Shown here: positions 23,608-32,525 of the stretch, piece by piece | How the letters are laid out: the number at the start of each line of letters is the position of its first letter | How positions within the stretch are numbered: the stretch's first letter is position 1 | From: DASZIT01 sp036489495 | GTDB lineage: Bacteria > Actinomycetota > Acidimicrobiia > Acidimicrobiales > RAAP-2 | Length of the DNA stretch: 64,000 bases | NCBI GenBank assembly: GCA_036489495.1 | Contig: DASXFR010000076.1 | Location: 14,096 to 78,095, forward strand | Direction of reading: 5' to 3' | Program-made: the position numbers and the translations under genes | Notes under the pieces: model-generated | The model's database searches: none | What the model was told of the DNA's origin: nothing | Seen by the model: the letters and a program-made list of their open reading frames with translations, nothing else

Positions 23608-25362
23608 ATGATCGACCTCCGCATCGTCGGCGGCACCGTGATCGACGGCACCGGCTCGCCCGGTCGCCGGGCCGATGTCGGGGTCGACGGCGGGCGGATC
23701 GTGTCGGTAGGCGACGACAGTGGCCCCGCCCGCCGAACACTGGCGGCCGAGGGCATGGTGGTGGCCCCGGGTTTCGTCGACACCCACACCCATCTCGACG
23801 CCCAGCTGGACTGGGATCCGCTGGCCACTCCCTCCACCCTGCACGGTGTCACCACCGTGCTCGGCGGCAACTGCGGCTTCTCCATCGCGCCGATGCGACC
23901 CGACGCCGCCGACTACGTCCGCCGGATGCTGGCCCGAGTAGAAGGGATCCCGCTCAAGACGCTGGAGAACGGACCGGAGTGGGCGTGGTCCTCCTTCGGC
24001 CAGTGGCTCGAGCGATTCGACGGCCGGGTGGCGGTGAATGCCGGGTTCTCGGTGGGACACTCCACCCTCCGCTATCTGAGCATGGGCGCCGACGCGGTCG
24101 GTGGCAGCCCGACGGAAGCACAGGCCACCGACATGGCGCACCGGCTTCACCAGGCACTCGACGACGGCGCCCTCGGGTTCACCTCCTCGCTGGCCTCCAG
24201 CCACAGTGACGGGGACGGACATCCAGTGCCGTCGCGGTCCACCGAGTCGGCCGAACTGGTCAGCCTGGCCGCCGCCCTCCGCCACCACCCGGGCACCTCC
24301 CTGGGCATCAACCCCGGGGCCGGCCCCTTCGCCGCCGGGATGATGGACACCATGGCCGACATGTCCCGGGAGGCCGACCGGGTGCTCAATTGGAACGCGC
24401 TGCTCATTTACCACCAACGGTGGGACGAGGCCCGCCTGGAGCTGGCGGCGTCCGACCATGCCGCCGCCCGGGGCGGCCATGTGATCGCCGAGGTGGTCCC
24501 CGACCCCCGACGGTTCTACGTGAGTTTCCTCAGCGGTTTCTTGCTCGACGCCCTGCCCGGATGGGCGGAACTGTTCAGCCTCCCCCTCCCCGTCCGGCGG
24601 GCCGCCCTCCGCGACCCGGGACGCCGGGCCGGGTTGCGGGCCGGCGTCGATTCCGACGCGGTACCCGCCATGCTCCGCAACCACACCGATCCGTCACGGA
24701 TGACCGTCGTCCAGACCGCCGATCCGGACACCAAGCACCTGGCCGGGCGCCGAGTCGAGGAGATCGCCCGGGAGCGGTCGGTGTCGGCCTTCGACTGTTG
24801 GGTCGACATCGCGGTGGCGGACGACCTGCGGGCGGTATTCATGCCCGATCCGGTGGGAGACGACGACCGCAGTTGGGAGCTTCGGGCGCAGGTGATGACC
24901 GACCCGCGCACGGTGATCGGGGCCGCCGACGCCGGAGCCCACCTCGATGTGGCGTCGTCGTTCAACTACACGACCTCGCTGTTGGCCGGTTCGGTGCGCC
25001 GGCGGGGACTGCTCAGCCTCGAGCAGGCGGTGCGGGAGTTGACCGATGTGCCGGCCCGCCTGTTCGGGGTGACCGGCCGGGGTCGGATCGGTGAGGGATG
25101 GGCCGCCGACCTGGTGGTCTTCGACCCCGAGACCGTCGGCCCGATGGCCGAGGAGATCCGCGCCGACCTGCCCGGCGGGGCTCGGCGGATCTACGCCGAC
25201 GCCAACGGGATCGCCGCGGTGGTGGTCAACGGCGAGCCCATCCTCGAGCACGGCGAGCACACCGGCCGGCTTCCCGGCACCGTGTTGCGGTCCGGCCGGG
25301 ATACCGAGACAGTGACGGTAGCCGCCGCCCGGGCGCTCGCCGCGCCGGCCACCGGGCCCTGA
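23608..25362 (+). CDS. N-acyl-D-amino-acid deacylase / D-aminoacylase-type amidohydrolase
   Basis: This 584-residue composite-domain amidohydrolase has an N-terminal beta sandwich (IDLRIVGGTVIDGTG). The metal motif is DTHTHLDAQ (His60, His62) and the metal-linked Cys is in GGNCGFS (Cys89). The C-terminal AADAGAHLDV carries the catalytic Asp. The family removes N-acyl groups from D-amino acids or opens related amides. The tail WAADLVVFDPETV...VVVNGEPI is typical. ATG 23608 lies 19 bp after the dioxygenase stop. Its paralogue at 32526-34259 shares the same motifs (HTHYDPQ, GNCGFS). The true substrate is unknown. Confidence 0.9.
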   Translation: MIDLRIVGGTVIDGTGSPGRRADVGVDGGRIVSVGDDSGPARRTLAAEGMVVAPGFVDTHTHLDAQLDWDPLATPSTLHGVTTVLGGNCGFSIAPMRPDAADYVRRMLARVEGIPLKTLENGPEWAWSSFGQWLERFDGRVAVNAGFSVGHSTLRYLSMGADAVGGSPTEAQATDMAHRLHQALDDGALGFTSSLASSHSDGDGHPVPSRSTESAELVSLAAALRHHPGTSLGINPGAGPFAAGMMDTMADMSREADRVLNWNALLIYHQRWDEARLELAASDHAAARGGHVIAEVVPDPRRFYVSFLSGFLLDALPGWAELFSLPLPVRRAALRDPGRRAGLRAGVDSDAVPAMLRNHTDPSRMTVVQTADPDTKHLAGRRVEEIARERSVSAFDCWVDIAVADDLRAVFMPDPVGDDDRSWELRAQVMTDPRTVIGAADAGAHLDVASSFNYTTSLLAGSVRRRGLLSLEQAVRELTDVPARLFGVTGRGRIGEGWAADLVVFDPETVGPMAEEIRADLPGGARRIYADANGIAAVVVNGEPILEHGEHTGRLPGTVLRSGRDTETVTVAAARALAAPATGP

Positions 25363-25387
25363 CCGGCCGGCGGTTGGAGACGAACCG

Positions 25388-26536
25388 GTGAACGACGCGT
25401 TGGATGGGCTCCGGGTGCTGGACCTGTCGACCTATCTGGCCGCCCCCCAGGTCTCCGCCATCCTCGGCGACTTCGGTGCCGATGTGGTGAAGGTGGAGCC
25501 CCCCGGGGGCGACCCCATGCGCACCCTCGGCGCCCAGCGGGGCGGGGCGTCGCTGATGTGGGCGCTGGTGGCCCGCAACAAGCGCAGCGTGGTGGTCGAC
25601 ACCGCCACGGCGGCGGGGATCACCCGCCTCCAGGGGCTCACCGCCGCCGCCGATGTCGTGGTCGTCAACCAACCCGAAGGACTGCTCGATCGCTGGGGCT
25701 GCACGCCGGCGGCCATCTCCGCCCGCAACCCCGCTGCGGTGGTGGTGACCGTCAGCTGCTACGGCACCGACGGCCCCTACGCCGGGCGTCCGGGGGCCGG
25801 CTCCTTGGCCGAGGCCTTCGCCGGGCTCACCGGGCTCACCGGGATGTCCGACGGGCCGCCGATGCTCACCGGGGCGCCCATCGGCGACACCCTGGTGGCG
25901 CTGTCCGGGGTGATCGGGACCCTCCTCGCCTGCTACCACCGCGACGCCCGGGGCGGGGGTGGACAGCACGTCGACGTCTCCATGTTCGAACCGATCCTCA
26001 CCCTGCTGGGCCCGGTGTTGGCGGGATGGGACCCAGCCGGTCCCCCGGCGGTTCGATCCGGGAGCCGGATAACCGGCGGCGTGCCCCGCAACGTCTACCA
26101 GGCCGCCGACGGCAGCTGGTTGGCAGTGTCGGGCACCACCGACGATCAGGTCGGCCGTCTACTGCCGTTGCTCGGCCGGAACCGACCCGAGGACCTGGCC
26201 CGGTTCGGCCGTTCGGCGGAACGCCTGCTGGTCGCCGACGAGCTCGACGCCCTGGTCGCCGGATGGATCGCGTCGAGGGATGGGCCGGGGGTCCTGGCTG
26301 CCCTGCTCGACGCCCGGATTCCGGTGGCTCCGGTGAACGACCTGGCCCGGTTGGTCTCCGATCCCCACGTCCGGTCTCGCGGGTCGATCATCGAGGTCGA
26401 CCAAGGTCCGAACGGACCGGTCCCCCTTCCCGGTCCGGCTCCGCATCTGGCCGCCACCCCCGGGCGGCTGCACTCGCCGGCACCGGCACTCGGCGAAGGG
26501 GAGACGGAGGTGCTGGCCGGATGGTTGGGAGGTTGA
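25388..26536 (+). CDS. CaiB/BaiF family (class III) CoA-transferase
   Basis: This 382-residue protein of the formyl-CoA/carnitine CoA-transferase family moves CoA between carboxylic acids. The N-terminal LRVLDLSTYLAAPQVSAILGDFGADVVKVEPPGGDPMR is diagnostic. The catalytic Asp is most likely Asp167 in TGAPIGDTLVALSG. The C-terminal domain includes GGVPRNVYQAADGSW and PVAPVNDLARLVSDPHVRSRG. It starts at GTG 25388 and lies in an operon after the D-aminoacylase. This suggests that an acid released by the hydrolase is activated as a CoA ester. Confidence 0.92.
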   Translation: MNDALDGLRVLDLSTYLAAPQVSAILGDFGADVVKVEPPGGDPMRTLGAQRGGASLMWALVARNKRSVVVDTATAAGITRLQGLTAAADVVVVNQPEGLLDRWGCTPAAISARNPAAVVVTVSCYGTDGPYAGRPGAGSLAEAFAGLTGLTGMSDGPPMLTGAPIGDTLVALSGVIGTLLACYHRDARGGGGQHVDVSMFEPILTLLGPVLAGWDPAGPPAVRSGSRITGGVPRNVYQAADGSWLAVSGTTDDQVGRLLPLLGRNRPEDLARFGRSAERLLVADELDALVAGWIASRDGPGVLAALLDARIPVAPVNDLARLVSDPHVRSRGSIIEVDQGPNGPVPLPGPAPHLAATPGRLHSPAPALGEGETEVLAGWLGG

Positions 26537-26541
26537 GCCAG

Positions 26542-27357
26542 GTGCATCCCCGGCTCGGGCTCAACAGCCTGAGCACAGCCAGTTGGCCGCTGGAGCGGGA
26601 CCTCGAGCTCTACGCCGATCTCGGGGTGCGCCGGGCCGGGTTGTTCCTCGACAAGTTGGTGGCCTGCGGCGAGGACCGGGCGGTCGATCTGGTGAAAGAC
26701 GCCGCGCTGGCGGTCGACCATGTGTTCGCACGGGGGGTCGTCCCCGCCGACCCCGGATCGTGGGCCGCCGATCGCCGACGCCTCCTCGGCGCCCTGGAGG
26801 TGGCCGAGTCGTTGGGTGCCCCGGTACTCACCATCACCACTGGAGCCGCGGGGCGTCTGGAGTGGGACCAGGCGGCGGCCGCCCTGGCCGAAGCCCTTGA
26901 GCCGGTGCTGGCCGATGCCCATCGCCGGTCGATCACCGTCGCCATCGAACAGACCCTGCCGGTGCGGGTGGAAGTCGGGTTCGTCCACTCGTTCGCCGAC
27001 AGCGTGACCCTGGCCGACCGTCTGGGCCAAGGGATCGGGGTGGTTCTGGAAGCCGGGTATTGCTTCGCGGAGCGCGACCTCGAAGGTTCAGTGGGCTCGG
27101 CGGCGGGGGCGGGAAGGCTCGCGGCGGTCCAGCTGAGCGACCTAGTGACCCCGAGTGCCACCATCCCCGACCGGGCGGTGCCCGGAGACGGAGTGATCCC
27201 CCTCGAACGCATCGTCAGGTTGGCGCTTGACAACGGTTACCAGGGTGCGTTCGAACTCGAGATGCTCGGGCCGCGCATCGAGGCGGAGGGATACGCAGCG
27301 GCGTGCCAGCGGGCAGTCCACTTCATCGATGAGCTTCTCACCCGGATGGAGGCCTGA
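26542..27357 (+). CDS. Sugar phosphate isomerase/epimerase-like TIM barrel (AP endonuclease 2 fold)
   Basis: The 271 residues show a xylose-isomerase-like barrel. Features are LGLNSLSTASWPLERDLELYADLGVRRAGLF at the N-terminus, GAPVLTITTGA, ITVAIEQTLP (Glu as likely metal ligand), VVLEAGYCF, QLSDLV and the C-terminal YQGAFELEMLGPRI. Members isomerise or epimerise keto acids and sugars with a divalent metal. The GTG at 26542 has GGAGG 9 bases ahead. ATG 26521 would overlap the CoA-transferase by 16 bases. It is the last gene of the operon. The reaction is not predictable from the sequence. Confidence 0.82.
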   Translation: MHPRLGLNSLSTASWPLERDLELYADLGVRRAGLFLDKLVACGEDRAVDLVKDAALAVDHVFARGVVPADPGSWAADRRRLLGALEVAESLGAPVLTITTGAAGRLEWDQAAAALAEALEPVLADAHRRSITVAIEQTLPVRVEVGFVHSFADSVTLADRLGQGIGVVLEAGYCFAERDLEGSVGSAAGAGRLAAVQLSDLVTPSATIPDRAVPGDGVIPLERIVRLALDNGYQGAFELEMLGPRIEAEGYAAACQRAVHFIDELLTRMEA

Positions 27358-27399
27358 CCCGGCGGACCCGAATCGCAGTGAGGCGGAATCGCGGTTCCT

Positions 27400-28365
27400 C
27401 TACTCCGGTTCCTCGTCCAGGGTCAGGGCGGCCGCACCGGCCGTGATGGCTTCATACAGCGGACGCAGTTCCTCGGTGATCCTCGTCCCGTCGATTGTGA
27501 GCGGCGCCGGATCGAGTTGACGGAGGACCAGATCGGGGGCGACAGCCAGGCGGGGCCGGGTCTCGATCGCGGCCAGGTCGGCGACTACTCCCCAGGGGGA
27601 AACGAACTCGGCCAGCTGCCTTGCGGCAATGCGCTCAGGATCCGCCACTGGCCACCCGAACATGCCGCTGTCCGGCGTTGCGGCCACGGCATCCGGGTGA
27701 GAGCCGCCGTTTGGTTCCGTCCCACGTCGGCGGGTCCGCAGGCCAGTGAGCAGCTCCTCTTTGGTGCGGCCTCGCCAGGCGAAGATCAGGAACGGGTCGC
27801 CGTCGAATGCTTCCGCCAACAGGTAGTAGACGGCGGCGATGTGCTTGCAGGGGTTCTCCCAGTCCGGACAGGAGCAGGCTGCTTCGAGCTCCTCCGGCGT
27901 CGCCGGGAATAGCGAGGTCGACGCGTCCGCGAACGCATCCTCGATCGCCTCGGGCATCTCATCCGCCAGCAGCCGGGCCGCAAAGACCGCACTGGACGCC
28001 ATCACGGACTCGATCACTTCCCACTCCGGCACAGAGAGCACCTTTGTCTCGATGAAGACGCGGTAGGGCTTGGTCCGCGACCCCTGTACCGAGGCCTTTA
28101 CCTGGCCGGCGGTGACCTCCATGGTGAGCACCTGGCCAGTTCGGGCATAGCGCTTGCCCCGCTGGAGACGGCTGCCGATGCCGAAGGCCTCGAGCACCGC
28201 GATGAAGCGCTGCGACCACCAGGTGTCGCCGATCCGTCCCCGCTTACTGCGAGCCAGAAGGCCACCCTCGACCGTGATGGGCGTGGAAGCAGGAGGCCAC
28301 CACCCGTCAGAGGGTCGTTTGGGCCCGGTCGAGGGGCGACCGGATCTCGGGCGGCGGGGCGGCAT
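27400..28365 (-). CDS. SWIM zinc-finger protein
   Basis: This 321-residue protein has the SWIM motif CxCx6CxH as CSCPDWENPCKH (Cys164, Cys166, Cys173, His175), a zinc-binding module that contacts nucleic acid or protein. The N-terminus is Arg/Pro-rich. A preceding domain carries WWSQRFIAVLEAFGIGSRLQRGKRYARTGQV. Its ATG overlaps the stop of the SNF2 helicase (TGATG), so the two are one operon. Pairing of a SWIM protein with an SNF2 ATPase is widespread in actinobacteria with no settled role; DNA repair or remodelling is inferred. The start at 28365 is preferred to the longer frame, which runs into the helicase. Confidence 0.88.
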   Translation of the reverse strand: MPPRRPRSGRPSTGPKRPSDGWWPPASTPITVEGGLLARSKRGRIGDTWWSQRFIAVLEAFGIGSRLQRGKRYARTGQVLTMEVTAGQVKASVQGSRTKPYRVFIETKVLSVPEWEVIESVMASSAVFAARLLADEMPEAIEDAFADASTSLFPATPEELEAACSCPDWENPCKHIAAVYYLLAEAFDGDPFLIFAWRGRTKEELLTGLRTRRRGTEPNGGSHPDAVAATPDSGMFGWPVADPERIAARQLAEFVSPWGVVADLAAIETRPRLAVAPDLVLRQLDPAPLTIDGTRITEELRPLYEAITAGAAALTLDEEPE

Positions 28366-31300
28366 CAGTCCTCCCCGACCGCGTCGGCCGACAGGGCGAC
28401 GACCTCGCGGAGTTGTTCGGTAGACAGCTCGGTGATCCAGCCTTCGCCGGAACCGACGATGCGGTCGGCCAAGGCGCGCTTGGCCTCGATCATGGTATCG
28501 ATCCGTTCCTCGAGGGTTCCCCCGCAGACGAATTTCCGTACCTGCACATTGTGTTTCTGGCCGATCCGGAAGGCCCGGTCGGTCGCCTGATCCTCCACCG
28601 CCGGGTTCCACCACCGATCGAAGTGCACGACGTTGGTCGCCGCCGTCAGGTTCAAACCGGTGCCACCGGCCTTCAGCGAAAGAAGGAACACCGGCGGCCC
28701 CGCCGCGCTCTGGAACTGCTCGACCATCACATCCCTGGCCTTCTTCGAGACCCCGCCATGGAGCCAGAGGACGTCGCAGCCCAGCCGCTTGCGCAAGTGC
28801 CGTTCCAGCATGTCCCCCATCTGGGTGAACTGAGTGAAGACGAGGGACCGGTCGCCCTCGGCCACCGCTTCCTCGAGGACTTCGACGAGACGCGACACCT
28901 TGCCCGAGCGACCTGCGACCGACGAGCCGTCAGACAGGAACTGGGCTGGGTGGTTGCACACCTGCTTGAGCTTCAACATCGTGGCCAGGACCAACCCACG
29001 GCGTTCGATTCCCTCCGCCTCGTCGATCCGGGCCAGCATGTCGTCGACGATGGCCTGATAGAGAGTGGCCTGCTCCCGGGTCAGGTTGCAAAACTCCTTC
29101 ATCTCGAGCTTGTCGGGGAGGTCGGCGATGATCGACCGGTCGGTCTTCAGACGGCGGAGCACGAACGGGGCGGTGATTCGGCGAAGATGGGCTGCCACCT
29201 CATCGTCACCCTCGCGCTCGATGGGAATGGCGAATCGAGCGCGGAAGGCCTTCTCCGAGCCGAGTATGCCCGGATTGAGGAACTGCATGATCGACCACAG
29301 CTCGGACAGCCGGTTCTCCACCGGCGTCCCGGTCATGGCGATCCGGCGCTCAGAAGGGATCGCCCGCACACTTTGAGTGGTGCGGGCCGCACTGTTCTTG
29401 ATCTGCTGTGCCTCGTCGAGGACCGTGCGTCGCCATCGCACCGTGGCCAGCAGCTGCTGGTCACGGGCAGCCAGCCCGTAAGTCGACAGGACCAGGTCCA
29501 CCGTGCTGACGTGCCGGGTGAAGGCGTCCCCGTCCAACCGCTCCGGTCCGTGATGGACATACACCGAGAGTTTTGGAGCGAACCGGGCCGCCTCGCGCTG
29601 CCAGTTGCCGACCAGCGACATCGGGCACAGGACCAGGGTCGGGCCCGGCGCGAGCGTGCCGGGCTGCCGTTTCGCCCTGGCACTGGCCCTCCGGCGCGCC
29701 GGAGCTTTCACCCCACGGTCGTGCTCCTCAACCAGCAGGGCGAGGAGCTGGGCAGTCTTCCCCAGCCCCATGTCGTCAGCGAGACAAGCTCCGAGACCGA
29801 GGTCGCCGAGGAACGCGAGCCAGCCAAGGCCGCGCTCTTGGTAGGGACGCAGCTCCCCGGCAAAGCCGTCAGGTGTCGGAATCGCCCGTAGGCGTTCGTC
29901 GTCGGCACCGGCGAGAAAGTCCCGAGCCAGCCGTCCGCCTCGACCTCGGTCACCGGTAGGCCACCCGTGGCCTGCCCGAGACCGAGGGCAATCCGCACTA
30001 CCTCGCCGGCCGATATGCGTTCGGCACTCGTCCCTCTTTTGGTCACCGCGGTGATGGCGGTGACGAGATCCTCTTCGTGCAGCTCCACCCACTGACCGCG
30101 CAGCCGGACAAGAGGTTGTTTTAGACGGGCAAGTTGACGTAGCTCAGCGAGACCGAGCTTGTCGTCCCCGAGTACCGCCTCCCACCGGATGTCACAGAGC
30201 CCTTCAAGCCCGATGGTGCCCGTCGAGGCGGCGACCTTCGAGCCGGTCCGGGCCCGGAGCCGGAGGGCGAGACGTGCCCGTGAGGAACGCCACCAGGGCG
30301 GCGCCAACACACCGAATCCGGCCTCCTCGAGGACCGGGCCTCCATCCCGGAGGAATGTGAGGATGCCGGTGGCATCGGTTGTCTGGTCGCACGGTGCCAT
30401 CTCCGCCAGCGCCGGGCCGAGTGAGGGGACGAGCCGCGCGGCCCGGCCCAGGCCACGGAGTAGGGATTCGTCGGGGTGCGACACATGGCGCTCCAATGCC
30501 GTCAGCTCAGGTCCGTCCGTCCATACTGCGGCGGCGGGGACGAGCAGGCTCGGGTCGTCCACGGCCTGCAGGAGAAACTCGATCCGCCATGTGTCGCTTG
30601 ATTCGGGTTGACCTTTCGGACTGCGCTTCTCAACCCGTTCGGGAGCGCCCTCTCCCACCTCGGGGAGATCTGCCGCTTCGTCGCCAGGGGGGACGATACG
30701 AAAGCAGGTTCGCACTGATTCGACGGGCAGGCTGGCTGTCGCCTGCCAGGTATGGAGTTTCTCGGCGAGCGCCGCGAGTTCGTCATCATCGGCCTCTACG
30801 ATTCCCTCCGGCGAGACCAGGGCGGCCAGCCACGCGTCGACGGCACCTTGTGCCCGAGACCGGCGTCGTTGGGGGGAGGCCGCACCGCCCGTCGCGAATT
30901 GGCGGCCCATCGCGTCGGTGAGGCTCCACATGAGAGCTCGGAGGACCTCGTCGGGTGTCCCTGGCTCCGGCTCGCCGGGACCGTAACCCTGCACCCCCGA
31001 GACCGGGCCCGCGGCCAGGAACGAAGCGGGAAGCGACCACAACAGCGCTTCGATCCTGCCCCGGTCGTACCCGTCGATGAGCGGTCGCCAGCGGGCCCGC
31101 CATCCGTCGGCGGTTGGCTCGAGGGAAGGGACGATACGCCCTCGGGTGGCCAGCTCCAGGGCCATCTCCGCCGCCCTTGTCGCGAAACGGAAGTCGGCGG
31201 CGAGGATGATGCTGGACGGGTCGGATGTCGAGCGGTCGGCCTGGTCACCGGCCGCTGTCGACATCCTCGAGAGGACGAGCCAGACATCGCGCCACTCGAG

Positions 31301-31660
31301 GATGAGCCCCGTGGCCATCCACCAGAGGAGGGATTGCGGGGAACCCGAGGGCTCAGGCGGTGACCCCGTGGGTTCGTCCTCGAGCCACGGTGAGCCGATC
31401 GGACCCCCGCCTGCATCGGCCAGCCGGAGCATGAATTCCACCTCGCCCGCCCCAACCAGGTTATCCAACCCATACCCTCCGAGTTCGCCGGAGGCGAGCC
31501 GGATACCTTCGGCGTCCAGGACAAAAGGATGGGGCCTCGGGCCAGGCTGCCGAGGCGGGCGTCCACGACGAGCCGGAGCAGTTCGAGGCCGGCTGCCGTC
31601 TTCCGCCCAGAGGGCAAGACGGTTGATGGACTCGAGCCACACTGCGTGGAGAACGATCAC
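28365..31660 (-). pseudogene. SNF2-family helicase/ATPase with an apparent -1 frameshift
   Basis: Two overlapping minus-strand frames together make one normal SNF2 protein of about 1,100 residues. The 5' part (from GTG 31660) encodes the SNF2-associated N-terminal domain and is readable as coding to about TEVEADGWLG. The 3' part resumes as DFLAGADDERLRAIPTPDGFAGELRPYQERGLGWL, followed by the Walker A-type DDMGLGKT, DEAQQIKN, the TGTPVENRLSELWSI block and the helicase C-terminal RAFRIGQKHNVQVRKFV. The break is at a GGG run at 29921-29923 (minus strand); one extra G would restore GWLGDFLAG. It is either a truncated gene or a sequence error. It lies upstream of, and overlaps, the SWIM gene. Confidence 0.85.
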
Positions 31661-31910
31661 CGTGGAATCCTGCTTCGTCGGTGTGACGCTGCCGAGGTCC
31701 TGCGAAAGACGACCACCGTTGGATTCCCCTGATTCATTTCACAATTTTTGGGTTTCGTTGATCGGACGATCGAGGCGAACCCCGACCATTCGTCGGTCAC
31801 AGTAGCGTCGACCGACAACTTGTGTCCCGACGTGTGTCGACGTCGCACCGGGCGAGCTCGCTCAATCGACGGTGGGGCGGTCATGGCCCCGCGAGTAGGC
31901 ACTTCGAGCC
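31661..31910. other. Intergenic stretch between the SNF2 gene and the RelE toxin gene
   Basis: About 250 bp without a supported gene. It contains a relatively AT-rich segment near 31735-31765 (minus strand TTGTGA, ACCCAAAAATTG), which may hold the SNF2 promoter. No firm -10 was identified. Confidence 0.4.
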
Positions 31911-32189
31911 TCAGCGTGCCCGGTATGCCTTCGAGCGGTGGCGGATGTCGAGAACGATCACGAGATGCCTTGGCTCGTCGATCTCGTAGAGAATGCGCCA
32001 ATCACGACCGAGCCGGGCGCTGTGGATCCCGGCCAGGGCGTCTCGGAGCGGCTTGCCTACCCTCCGGGGATTCTCGACCAGTGGCCCGGTGATGAATTCA
32101 GCCGCGGCAACGGCAATCTCGACAGGCAAGCGGTCGGCGAGTGCCCGGCGGGCGGGAGGGGCGGTACCCAGTTCGTATCGTCGGGTCAC
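31911..32189 (-). CDS. RelE/ParE-family toxin
   Basis: This 92-residue RelE-superfamily protein has the expected fold signals: ADRLPVEIAVAAAEFITGPLVENPRRVGKPL (helical hairpin), then LAGIHSARLGRDWRILYEIDEPRHLVIVLDIRHRSKAYR, with basic residues in the C-terminal strands as in mRNA interferases. Its GTG overlaps the antitoxin stop (GTGA), the usual type II toxin-antitoxin layout. It would cut mRNA or inhibit gyrase until neutralised by the protein encoded upstream. Confidence 0.92.
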   Translation of the reverse strand: MTRRYELGTAPPARRALADRLPVEIAVAAAEFITGPLVENPRRVGKPLRDALAGIHSARLGRDWRILYEIDEPRHLVIVLDIRHRSKAYRAR

Positions 32190-32443
32190 GAAACCTGGCG
32201 CCTACGCGCCAGGTTTTGCACAGCATCCGCCCCGTAGACGATGTCGCCCTCGGTCGCCGCCTGGCGAGCTTCGGCCAACGCCCGCAGTGCGTCGGGGTCG
32301 GCCAGCACCTCTGCGGTCTCACGTAGTGCCAGAAAGGTCTCAATCGCCAGCACCACCGTCTGATGGACGCTGCGACGGTCCTCTTCCGCGGCTACGCGCA
32401 GCTCGGCATCGAGATCTGGGTCGAGACGCAAGGTCATGGCCAT
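32186..32443 (-). CDS. RHH-type antitoxin of the RelE pair
   Basis: This 85-residue antitoxin starts with MTLRLDPDLDAELRVAAEEDRRSVHQTVVLAIETFL, a ribbon-helix-helix pattern for dimerisation and DNA binding. The C-terminal tail GDIVYGADAVQNLARRR is typical of RelB-like partners that wrap the toxin. It is first in the pair, as usual, and probably represses its own promoter at the two TGATAC repeats upstream. Confidence 0.9.
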   Translation of the reverse strand: MAMTLRLDPDLDAELRVAAEEDRRSVHQTVVLAIETFLALRETAEVLADPDALRALAEARQAATEGDIVYGADAVQNLARRRQVS

Positions 32444-32450
32444 ACCTAAA

Positions 32451-32481
32451 TGATACTATCTGATACCGCAGTGATGTCCAA
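32451..32481 (-). promoter_or_regulatory. Toxin-antitoxin promoter with TGATAC operator repeats
   Basis: On the minus strand, TTGGAC (32481-32476) and TAGTAT (32458-32453) are 17 bases apart, and the antitoxin ATG is 9 bases on. On the plus strand TGATAC occurs at 32451-32456 and 32461-32466, one helical turn apart and overlapping the -10. This fits cooperative RHH binding and autoregulation. Confidence 0.7.
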
Positions 32482-32525
32482 CGACAGCGGGGTCCTCAAG
32501 GCCGCCGGACGGAATCCTCGGTGCC

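Noticed and set aside
29708..30092. Programmed -1 frameshifting to make the SNF2 protein
   Set aside because: There is no X-XXY-YYZ slippery site or obvious downstream structure. Loss of one G in a GGG run explains it more simply.
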